Virus record (IMG/VR): IMGVR_UViG_3300044941_000427
Location: 1-43,346 of that record
Length of the DNA stretch: 43,346 nucleotides
Origin: a virus
Reading direction: 5' to 3' (one strand)
Shown: in pieces, positions 25,674-31,988 of the stretch
Layout of the letters: each line of letters begins with the position of its first letter
Numbering within the stretch: the stretch's first letter is position 1
Notes under the pieces: generated by a model
The model's input: the letters and a program-made list of their open reading frames with translations, nothing else
Databases searched by the model: none
Told to the model about the DNA's origin: nothing
Position numbers and translations under genes: made by a program

Positions 25674-25897
25674 GGCTCCCCGATGCGCCGCAGCCGCCCC
25701 GGTCGTGTCTGGACCTGGCACGCAGCCCGTCCACCGCGATGGACCTCGACGCCATGCGCGCCGCTGCCTGGCACCGGCACTGCGTCGCCGCCCTGGCCGT
25801 GGAGGACATCGCCGATCCCTGGCTCCGCCAGGCCGTCATCACCGAAGCCAGCCGTCGCTGGGGGCGCCGTCATGGAGGGGACCAGCATGGCCGGTAA
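25670..25897 (+). CDS. Small uncharacterised phage protein
   Basis: A 75-residue protein whose ATG overlaps the resolvase stop (ATGA). The middle reads AMRAAAWHRHCVAALAVEDI then ADPWLRQAVITEASRRWG, a helical pattern. It overlaps the start of the next gene by 11 bases. Function unknown; the coupling on both sides supports a real gene. Confidence 0.6.
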   Translation: MRLPDAPQPPRSCLDLARSPSTAMDLDAMRAAAWHRHCVAALAVEDIADPWLRQAVITEASRRWGRRHGGDQHGR

Positions 25898-26441
25898 GCG
25901 CAAGGCAAAGCGGGCGACGTCGAAGCACGAGGATCTGTCGAGGCCGTCGAAGTGGCGGCTGCAGCATGGCGGCTTCTCGGAGCCGATCCGCGAAGCGGAT
26001 CCCGAAACTGGCAGCCCTGTGCAGCATCGCCGCGCCGTGGACACGTTGGGGATGATGCTGGCCAACGGCACCATCACGCCGCAGATGCACGAGGCGGGCA
26101 ACATCTTCCGCACGCTGTTCCGCAGCGCGGCGATCGACAGCATGTCCACATCGCAGCTGATCCGGCTACCAGGCTCGACGGCAGACCGGCTCTCCAATCG
26201 CCAGCTCGACGCGCGCCGGCGTGTGCTCGCGGCGCTGGACGCGTTGGGTGGGCATGATGGCCCGGCCGGCTCGTGCATCTGGTTCGTCGTGGGCCTGGAG
26301 ATGTCGGTGCGCGAATGGGCGGCCCGTCGAGGCTGGAGCGGCAGGCCAGTCCCGCAACCGATCGCCGGCGGCATGCTGGTCGCAGGCCTTGGCATCCTAG
26401 CGATGCACTTCGGGCTCACCCCGCGACAGCAGGCGGCATGA
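25887..26441 (+). CDS. DUF6456-like phage regulator candidate
   Basis: A 184-residue protein with a Lys-rich N-terminus. The middle holds RRAVDTLGMMLANGTITPQM then HEAGNIFRTLFRSAAID; the C-terminal part (WFVVGLEMSVREWAARRGWS and later AGLGILAMHFGL) resembles the DUF6456 C-terminal pattern (GLE, a GW-containing segment, then a helix ending in HYG/HFG). DUF6456 proteins occur widely in alphaproteobacteria. As the last gene before a hairpin-rich gap and the late genes, it is a candidate late-gene regulator (inference). ATG 25887 is preferred over 25872 because GGAGGGG lies just upstream. Confidence 0.6.
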   Translation: MAGKRKAKRATSKHEDLSRPSKWRLQHGGFSEPIREADPETGSPVQHRRAVDTLGMMLANGTITPQMHEAGNIFRTLFRSAAIDSMSTSQLIRLPGSTADRLSNRQLDARRRVLAALDALGGHDGPAGSCIWFVVGLEMSVREWAARRGWSGRPVPQPIAGGMLVAGLGILAMHFGLTPRQQAA

Positions 26442-26747
26442 CGATGCGCGAACGGGGCGGTCTCCACCGTCCCGTTCGCGCTGTTACAATTCGCCCGCTG
26501 GCGGCTTGCAAATCGAGTTGGCTAAAGTGGTGACACGTCGAGAAGGTGCGTCGGGCACCGCGGCTCCCGAGCCACTCGCCCGCTGATCAGCCACTGCGGC
26601 TCTTGAGCCGCAGGGTCCTTCCTGGCCCCGCCGTATGCGGGGGGCGGAAGCGCGCAAGGTTCCTAGCGCCAGGCCAGTTTTCCAGGTTGCCAGCGCCGCG
26701 CAGTTGCCAGCAGCGCCGGCCACCGTTCCACGATCAGGCAGGTGCAG
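26442..26747. other. Gap before the ParB-methyltransferases with two hairpins
   Basis: No gene is visible in these 306 bases. Besides the hairpin at 26446-26481 there is a second one, CTGCGGCT-CTTG-AGCCGCAG (26594-26613), and between them a less GC-rich stretch (26482-26530) that could hold a promoter, for example TTACAA at 26484 with a poor -10. The sequence ttgccagc also recurs near 26689 and 26703. Confidence 0.4.
26446..26481 (+). terminator. Strong hairpin after the early operon
   Basis: GCGCGAACGGG (26446-26456) pairs perfectly with CCCGTTCGCGC (26471-26481), and after one G-T pair the inner CGGT/ACCG adds four more pairs around a CTCC loop. It begins five bases after the DUF6456-like gene stop. 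There is no T-run, so it may terminate weakly, protect the mRNA, or act as an antitermination site. Confidence 0.5.
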
Positions 26748-28244
26748 ATGCCTCAGGCCCCCTGGGCTGCGAGCGCCGTCGAGGCGCGCGCGGTCGCCGC
26801 GCTGCTGCCCTACGCCGGCAATGCGCGCACGCATTCGCCCGAGCAGGTGGCGCAGATCGCGGCCAGCATCCTCGAATTCGGCTTCGTCGCGCCGGTGCTG
26901 GTCGACGAGCGCGGCGAGCTCATCGCCGGCCACGGCCGGCTGCTGGCCGCGAAGTCCCTCGGCCTCGCGACCGTCCCGACCATCGTCCGCGCGGGGCTGA
27001 CCGAGGCCCAGAAGGCAGCGTATCGGCTCGCCGACAATCGCATCGCGCTGAACGCCGGCTGGGACGAGGCGCTGCTCTCGGCCGAGGTCGCGAAGCTGCA
27101 GGAGATGGGCGGCGTCGACCTGGCGCTGACCGGCTTCGACGGCGCCGAGATCGAGCGGCTCCTGGCCGGGCTGGAAACCGATGCCGGCAACCTGCCGGCG
27201 CCGGCGGTTGCCAGCGGGGCCGCGCTGACAACTGGCAACCAGCCGGACGCGGATGGCGCGGAGCCGGCGGAAGACCCCGCGGATGCGGAGCCTGAGCCGC
27301 CCCGCAAAGCCGTCGCACGCGTCGGCGACATCTGGATGCTCGGCGAGCACCGCCTGGCCTGCGGCGACAGCACGAACCGCAGCACCGTCGCGCGCGTGAT
27401 GGGACCGGAGCGCGCGGTGCTGCTGTTCACCTCGCCGCCCTACGGGAACCAGCGGGACTACACCACCGGCGGCGTCTCGGATTGGGATGCGCTGATGCAA
27501 GGCGTGTTCGCGCATCTCGACGGCGCGCTGCGGCGCGACGCGCAGGTGCTGGTGAATCTCGGCCTGATCCACCGCGACGGGGAGTGGCAGCCCTATTGGC
27601 AGGGCTGGCTGGACTGGATGCGCGGCCAGGGCTGGCGGCGCTTCGGGCTGTACGCCTGGGACCAGGGGCCGGGCCTACCGGGCGACTGGAACGGCCGCCT
27701 CGCGCCGGCCTTCGAGCTGTTGTTCCACTTCAACCGCGAGGCGCGCCAGGCCAACAAGATCGTGCCGTGCAAATGGGCCGGCACGCCGAACAAGGGGAGC
27801 GGGCTTCGCGCCGCCGACGGCGAGGTGAAGGCCTACACCCATATCGGCCTGCCGGTGCAGGAGATGCGCATCCCCGACAGCGTGCTGCGCATCACCCGGC
27901 ACAAGGGCCGCGGCATCGAAACGGAGCACCCAGCGGTGTTCCCCGTCGCGCTGCCCGAGTTCCTGATGCGCGCCTACACCGACGAGGGCGACGTCGTGTT
28001 CGAGCCGTTCGGCGGCTCCGGCACGACCATCCTGGCTGGCCAGCGGACCGGGCGGCGCGTCCGCGCCATCGAGCTCGCGCCGGCCTATGTCGACCTGGCG
28101 ATCGCCCGCTGGCGGATGCTGCATCCCGACCTGCCCGTCACGCTGGCCGAGGACGGTCGCGGCTACGACGCCGTCGCCGCGGCGCGCGCGAGCCTTCAGG
28201 CAACGCCCGAGGAGGGCGGTAAGGCGATGGCCGATGCAGCCTGA
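26748..28244 (+). CDS. ParB-domain DNA methyltransferase (TSPPY type)
   Basis: A 498-residue fusion. The N-terminal ParB/Srx-like nuclease domain has YAGNARTHSPEQVAQIAASI, LIAGHGRLLAAKSLGL and RLADNRIALNAGWDE (residues 22-106). The methyltransferase follows with TSPPYG at 228-233 and EPFGGSGTT near the C-terminus, motif IV before motif I. TSPPY is typical of N4-cytosine methyltransferases. An in-frame GTG at 26742 is an alternative start. No restriction partner is adjacent, so this is a solitary phage methylase, possibly protecting phage DNA from host restriction. It overlaps the next methylase by 11 bases. Confidence 0.85.
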   Translation: MPQAPWAASAVEARAVAALLPYAGNARTHSPEQVAQIAASILEFGFVAPVLVDERGELIAGHGRLLAAKSLGLATVPTIVRAGLTEAQKAAYRLADNRIALNAGWDEALLSAEVAKLQEMGGVDLALTGFDGAEIERLLAGLETDAGNLPAPAVASGAALTTGNQPDADGAEPAEDPADAEPEPPRKAVARVGDIWMLGEHRLACGDSTNRSTVARVMGPERAVLLFTSPPYGNQRDYTTGGVSDWDALMQGVFAHLDGALRRDAQVLVNLGLIHRDGEWQPYWQGWLDWMRGQGWRRFGLYAWDQGPGLPGDWNGRLAPAFELLFHFNREARQANKIVPCKWAGTPNKGSGLRAADGEVKAYTHIGLPVQEMRIPDSVLRITRHKGRGIETEHPAVFPVALPEFLMRAYTDEGDVVFEPFGGSGTTILAGQRTGRRVRAIELAPAYVDLAIARWRMLHPDLPVTLAEDGRGYDAVAAARASLQATPEEGGKAMADAA

Positions 28245-29499
28245 CCTTCGCGTCGAGATGATGCCGGTGGCGTCGCTCGCGCCCTACGCGGCGAACGCTC
28301 GCCTCCACCCGACCGAGCAGGTGGCGCAGCTCGCCGCCTCGATCGGCGAGTTCGGCTTCAACGTGCCGGTGCTGGTGGACGACGCGGGCGTGCTGATCGC
28401 CGGCCACGGGCGCGTGCTTGCCGCGAAGGCGCTCGGCCTCGAGGAAGTGCCGGCGATCCGGCTCGGGCATCTGACGGAGGCGCAGGCGCGGGCCTTCCGG
28501 CTGGCGGACAACCAGCTGGCGCTGAACTCGACCTGGGACGAGAGCCTGCTCGCCTCCGAACTGCGCGCGCTGCGCACCGACGAGTTCGACCTCGGGCTGA
28601 TCGGCTTCGACGGCGCGACGCTTGATCGCCTGCTGGGCGACGCGGCTCCGGATGTGCCCGCGCCGGGCGGCGACCCGGACGCCCCCGCGCCCACACCGCC
28701 GGAGACTCCCGTCACCCGCCCGGGCGACCTGTGGCTGCTCGGCCCCCACAGGCTGCTGTGCGGCGACGCCACCAGCCCGGCGGACGTCGCGCGGCTGCTC
28801 GACGGCGCGCGTCCACACCTGATGATCACGGACCCGCCCTACGGTGTGAACTACGATCCCGAGTGGCGGAACGAGGCCGGCGTCTCGGCCACGATGCGCA
28901 CCGGCAAGGTGGCGAACGACGACCGAGCCGACTGGCGCGAGGCGTGGGCGCTGTTCCTCGGCGACGTGGCCTATGTCTGGCACGCTGGCGTGCATGCGCG
29001 GACCGTCATCGAGAGCCTGGAGGCCGCGGGCTTCGCGATCCGCAGCCAGATCGTCTGGGCGAAGTCGCGCTTCGTGCTGGGGCGGGGCGATTATCATTGG
29101 CAGCATGAGCCGTGCCTCTATGCCGTGCGCAAGGGCGCGAAGGGGCACTGGCAGGGCGCGCGCGACCAGGCGACGCTCTGGCCAATCGGCACGGGCGGTG
29201 ACGAGGACGCCGCCACCGTGCACGGCACGCAGAAGCCGGTGGAGTGCATGCGCCGGCCGATGCTGAACAACAGCGCGCCGGGCGACTCGGTCTACGAGCC
29301 CTTCTGCGGCAGCGGCAGCACGATTGTCGCGGCGGAGACGACGGGGCGCGTCTGCTACGCGATGGAGCTTGATGCCTGCTATGTCGATGTGGCGGTGCGG
29401 CGCTGGCAGACCTTCACGGGCCGGGCTGCCGTGCTGGCCGGCGAGGAGCGGGTGTTCGAAGATGTCGCGGCTGCGCGCGGGCGGGCTATCGCAGCGTGA
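28234..29499 (+). CDS. ParB-domain DNA methyltransferase (DPPY type)
   Basis: A 421-residue second ParB-methyltransferase fusion, collinear with the preceding one (YAANARLHPTEQVAQLAASI, LIAGHGRVLAAKALGL, RLADNQLALNSTWDE) but with DPPYG at 200-204 and EPFCGSGST later. The motif predicts N6-adenine methylation, so the pair would modify different bases. The two clearly share ancestry in the N-terminal part. It starts 11 bases before the first methylase ends. Its 3' end overlaps the stop of a convergent small gene by 14 bases. Confidence 0.85.
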   Translation: MQPDLRVEMMPVASLAPYAANARLHPTEQVAQLAASIGEFGFNVPVLVDDAGVLIAGHGRVLAAKALGLEEVPAIRLGHLTEAQARAFRLADNQLALNSTWDESLLASELRALRTDEFDLGLIGFDGATLDRLLGDAAPDVPAPGGDPDAPAPTPPETPVTRPGDLWLLGPHRLLCGDATSPADVARLLDGARPHLMITDPPYGVNYDPEWRNEAGVSATMRTGKVANDDRADWREAWALFLGDVAYVWHAGVHARTVIESLEAAGFAIRSQIVWAKSRFVLGRGDYHWQHEPCLYAVRKGAKGHWQGARDQATLWPIGTGGDEDAATVHGTQKPVECMRRPMLNNSAPGDSVYEPFCGSGSTIVAAETTGRVCYAMELDACYVDVAVRRWQTFTGRAAVLAGEERVFEDVAAARGRAIAA

Positions 29500-29773
29500 C
29501 GGCGGTCCGGCGTGTCGCGTCGAACGCCGCAACCGCCGTGCGCCAGTCCTGCCGCGCCTCGGCACCGATGATTTGCAAGGGCGCGAGCGTCACGCGCCCG
29601 CGGCCCCAGTAGTCGCCGTCCAGCGTGGCGATCCAGCCAGCGAGGCCCTGCGTCTCCATCGCCTTGCTCGCGGCGGCGATTTCCTCCGCGGAGGGCGGCG
29701 CCGCCCGCCCCAGCGTGACGTGCCGGCCGTCCTGGCCGAGCACGATCCAGCGGCGTTCCCCGCGGGCGCTCAT
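29486..29773 (-). CDS. Small phage protein, minus-strand block
   Basis: A 95-residue protein: MSARGERRWIVLGQDGRHVT and then SAEEIAAASKAMETQGLAGW followed by a beta-rich segment. The ATG overlaps the stop of the upstream small gene by four bases (ATGA). It runs against the methylase gene, ending inside its last codons. Function unknown; coupling supports a real gene. Confidence 0.6.
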   Translation of the reverse strand: MSARGERRWIVLGQDGRHVTLGRAAPPSAEEIAAASKAMETQGLAGWIATLDGDYWGRGRVTLAPLQIIGAEARQDWRTAVAAFDATRRTAVTLR

Positions 29774-29970
29774 CGCGCCCGCTCCGCGTCGCGGATCTGT
29801 GCCAGCAACTCGCCGAGCCGGCGGCGCCAGGTGCCCGCGCCCTCGATGCAGTAGGCGGGGCCGTAGCTCCCGCTGCCGCCCTGCCGCGCGCTGCGCAGCC
29901 AATGCTCGTGGCTGAGGCGGGCATGGTCGGCGAGGCCCTTGAGGTGCGTGATGGTGTCGATCTGCTGCAT
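29770..29970 (-). CDS. Small phage protein, minus-strand block
   Basis: A 66-residue protein starting MQQIDTITHLKGLADHARLS with a basic C-terminus. Its ATG follows GGAGACG, which is part of a leader sequence shared with the gene at 31051-31287. It overlaps the next gene by four bases. Function unknown. Confidence 0.6.
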   Translation of the reverse strand: MQQIDTITHLKGLADHARLSHEHWLRSARQGGSGSYGPAYCIEGAGTWRRRLGELLAQIRDAERAR

Positions 29971-30028
29971 CGTCCGTCTCCGTGCTGCGCGGCGGGTTGC
30001 CTGCGCGTGACGGACGCTTCGCGCTGTG
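29971..30028 (-). repeat. Shared leader, copy 1
   Basis: Read on the minus strand the sequence upstream of the 66-aa gene has CAGCGCGAA, then GTCCGTCACGCGC, then CGCGCAGCA and CGGAGACG directly before the ATG. The same elements in the same order precede the gene at 31051-31287 (copy 2). It probably carries a shared promoter or regulator site and the ribosome binding site. Confidence 0.75.
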
Positions 30029-30053
30029 GTTTCCCGCAGCCAACTGACGAAAG

Positions 30054-30080
30054 CGCCGGGGATCGCGATGATCCCCGGCG
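30054..30080 (-). terminator. Hairpin terminator for the DUF3489 gene
   Basis: CGCCGGGGATC (30054-30064) and GATCCCCGGCG (30070-30080) form a perfect 11-base stem with a five-base loop, 35 bases past the DUF3489 stop. On the minus strand the stem is followed by CTTTCGT, a short T-containing tail. Confidence 0.6.
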
Positions 30081-30115
30081 TGCTCGATGATCCCTGCCGC
30101 TGTGGCTGGCGCGCG

Positions 30116-30955
30116 TCAGGCCGGCAGGTGGTAGATGGTGAAGGACCCCTTCGCGCCCTCCTTGTTCGGCCCGACCTGGCGGACCCGCTCCAGCACCTGC
30201 ACCTCGATCCCCTGGCGCTTCTTCAGGCCGGCGAAGAACCCGCGGACCGTGTGCGCCGCCCAGCCCGTGGCCTCGGCGATCTGCGCGACCGTGGCGCCCT
30301 CGGGCCGGCGCAGCATGGCCAGCACCTGCTCCTGCTTCGTGCCCTCGCGCGGCTTGCGCGCCGCGCCGGGCTCGCGGATGGCGCGCGCCGGCTTCGCCAG
30401 GATTCCGCGCAGGGCGTCCATCGCGTCCGTCAGGTCGTAGCGCTGGTTCGCCTCGTCGTCCCAGGCGTCGAGAACCCGCTGCGCCGCGTCGCGCAGGCTT
30501 GCGCGCGGGGCAGGCGTGGGCGCGCCCTGGGCGGCTTCCGGCGCCGGGGCGTCCTCACCCTGCGGCGCCTCCTCCTCCGCGTCCGTGGGCGCCGTGTCGG
30601 CCACCGTCGCGGCCTCTGCGGCGGCGCGGCGCTCGGCGTTGCGGCGGGCGATGGCGGCGGCGCTCTGCTCGTCCTCCTCCGCCGCGTCGCCGGCGTTCGG
30701 GTCGATGCCGATCGCGCGCAGCCCGTCGTCGGTGATGCGCGCCACGATCCAGGTCCCGTCCTCATCCTGGCGCCAGCCGAGCCCGACATGCTCCCGCGGG
30801 GCGTTGATCTCGATGAGCAGGTTGTTCTTGATCAGGCTGCGGAAGACCGCGTTGCGGGCGGCGGCCGGCAGGGTCTTCGGCGCGCGGGCGAGGCCCATCT
30901 CGTGCTGCGCGGCCGCCTCGAGGATCACGCGCTGGCTGTCGGAAAGCTTGGTCAT
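30116..30955 (-). CDS. DUF3489 domain-containing protein
   Basis: A 279-residue protein. The N-terminal about 85 residues (LSDSQRVILEAAAQHEMGLA to DDGLRAIGIDP) look like a winged-helix unit. An acidic Ala/Glu-rich linker follows (about 90-155), and the C-terminal DUF3489 part reads REGTKQEQVLAMLRRPEGAT, VAQIAEATGWAAHTVRGFFA and GLKKRQGIEV, a clear helix-turn-helix. It is likely a DNA-binding regulator. The gene has its own leader (GGAGACC before the ATG) and its own hairpin terminator. Located in the opposite-strand block, it may be expressed from the resident prophage. Confidence 0.8.
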   Translation of the reverse strand: MTKLSDSQRVILEAAAQHEMGLARAPKTLPAAARNAVFRSLIKNNLLIEINAPREHVGLGWRQDEDGTWIVARITDDGLRAIGIDPNAGDAAEEDEQSAAAIARRNAERRAAAEAATVADTAPTDAEEEAPQGEDAPAPEAAQGAPTPAPRASLRDAAQRVLDAWDDEANQRYDLTDAMDALRGILAKPARAIREPGAARKPREGTKQEQVLAMLRRPEGATVAQIAEATGWAAHTVRGFFAGLKKRQGIEVQVLERVRQVGPNKEGAKGSFTIYHLPA

Positions 30956-31005
30956 TGTGGTGGTCTCCGGTTCCGGGCGCCGACCATCGGCCCCTACTGC
31001 CGGGA

Positions 31006-31031
31006 GCCCCGCCGGCGCTGCCGGTCGGGGC
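31006..31031 (-). terminator. Hairpin between the minus-strand genes
   Basis: GCCCCGCCGGC and GCCGGTCGGGGC pair with one bulged base around a three-base loop, 20 bases past the stop of the 78-aa gene. No T-run follows, so it may be a weak terminator or attenuator. Confidence 0.35.
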
Positions 31032-31050
31032 GGTGCGGGTGCGACCCGTG

Positions 31051-31287
31051 TCAGGCGGCGTATTCGCCCCGCTTGAAGTGCTGGTCCGCGATCTCCTTCA
31101 GCTTCGCGGTCGCGTCCTGCAGCCAGCCCGTCTCGCCCCAGAGGACCGCCTCGGGATCCGCCCCGAAGTGGTCGTCGCTGGCCTGCTGCAGTTCGGCGAG
31201 CAGGGCGTCGAACTCCGCCTTCTTCGCGAGGAAGGCCGCGAGGCTCTTCTCCTGGTTGCGGGCGGCGCGGGCTTCGCGGTCGGTCAT
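31051..31287 (-). CDS. Small phage protein, first gene of the minus-strand block
   Basis: A 78-residue, mostly helical protein: MTDREARAARNQEKSLAAFL, a Lys/Glu-rich segment, then ETGWLQDATAKLKEIADQHF. No catalytic motif is visible. The ATG follows GGAGACG within the shared leader (copy 2). Function unknown. Confidence 0.6.
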   Translation of the reverse strand: MTDREARAARNQEKSLAAFLAKKAEFDALLAELQQASDDHFGADPEAVLWGETGWLQDATAKLKEIADQHFKRGEYAA

Positions 31288-31344
31288 CGTCGTCTCCGTC
31301 TGCTGCGCGGTGCTCCGCGCGTGACGGACCATTCGCGCTGCGGC
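31288..31344 (-). repeat. Shared leader, copy 2
   Basis: Minus-strand sequence CAGCGCGAA, GTCCGTCACGCGC, GCGCAGCA, GACGGAGACG before the ATG matches copy 1 at 29971-30028 almost base for base apart from three short gaps or mismatched spots. The downstream proteins are unrelated, so the conserved part is the leader and not coding sequence. Confidence 0.75.
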
Positions 31345-31409
31345 GGGGGCTGAGCCAAGCGCCATCGGCGCTTCGATGATTGCCTTGTTCGAGGACGCTT
31401 GATCACACC

Positions 31410-31988
31410 ATGATCGCCACCGCGCAGCCGGGCCGCGTGGCCTCGCAGCGCGAGGTGGCACGCCGCCTCGGCGTCTCCCACACGGCCCTGCAGAAGGCGC
31501 AGCGCGCCGGCCGCATCGCGCCCGAGGCCGACGGCGCCTGGGATGTCGAGAAGGTTCGCGCGCGGCTGGCGGACAGCAGCGATCCTGTCCGGAAGACCGC
31601 GACTCTGGTGCAGCCAGCAGTGGCAGCACCCCGGCCCGCATCGCCGCCGCCTGTCGCCGCGATTCCGCCGGCCGCCGATCCCCTGCCGCGCGCCGCCCAG
31701 AACACCTTCCACGATGCGCGCACGGCGAACGAGGTCCTGAAGGCGCAGGAGCGCCGGCTCAGGCTCGACGAGCGCAAGGGCAGGCTGGTCGACAAGGCCC
31801 GCGCGCTCCTGCTCGTGCACCGGCTCGCCAAGGAGGAGCGCGACGCGATCCTCGCCTGGCCCGCTCGCGTCGCCGCTGAGATGGCGGCCGAACTCGGTGT
31901 CGATTCGCACCGGCTGCAGACCATGATGGACACGCGCCTGCGCGAGCATCTCGCGGCGCGGCACGATGTCCGAGTGAGCGTCGGCTGA
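31410..31988 (+). CDS. Terminase small subunit (Nu1-like)
   Basis: A 192-residue protein. Residues 10-50 have a MerR/Nu1-type helix-turn-helix: VASQREVARRLGVSHTALQK followed by AQRAGRIAPE and VEKVRARL. A Pro/Ala-rich linker and a long helical part (EVLKAQERRLRLDERKGRLV) come next, as in lambda Nu1-like small terminases. It should recognise the phage packaging site. A TTG at 31380 gives a longer alternative. Its stop overlaps the large subunit start by one base. Confidence 0.8.
   Translation: MIATAQPGRVASQREVARRLGVSHTALQKAQRAGRIAPEADGAWDVEKVRARLADSSDPVRKTATLVQPAVAAPRPASPPPVAAIPPAADPLPRAAQNTFHDARTANEVLKAQERRLRLDERKGRLVDKARALLLVHRLAKEERDAILAWPARVAAEMAAELGVDSHRLQTMMDTRLREHLAARHDVRVSVG

Noticed and set aside
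24659-25897. Long plus-strand frame starting one base after the VapE stop (MSLRHLTATPFC...)
   Set aside because: Its sequence over the repeat array is only translated TGTCCCAC boxes, it is Arg/Pro-rich, and it continues in the wrong frame through the RuvC-like gene, which has its own ribosome binding site.
26748-29499. ParB domains read as chromosome/plasmid partition proteins
   Set aside because: Both are fused to methyltransferase domains, there is no ParA gene, and this fusion is common in phages.
31357-31373. Small hairpin AAGCGCC-ATC-GGCGCTT before the terminase genes
   Set aside because: Only seven pairs with a three-base loop and no T-run; not enough to call a terminator.
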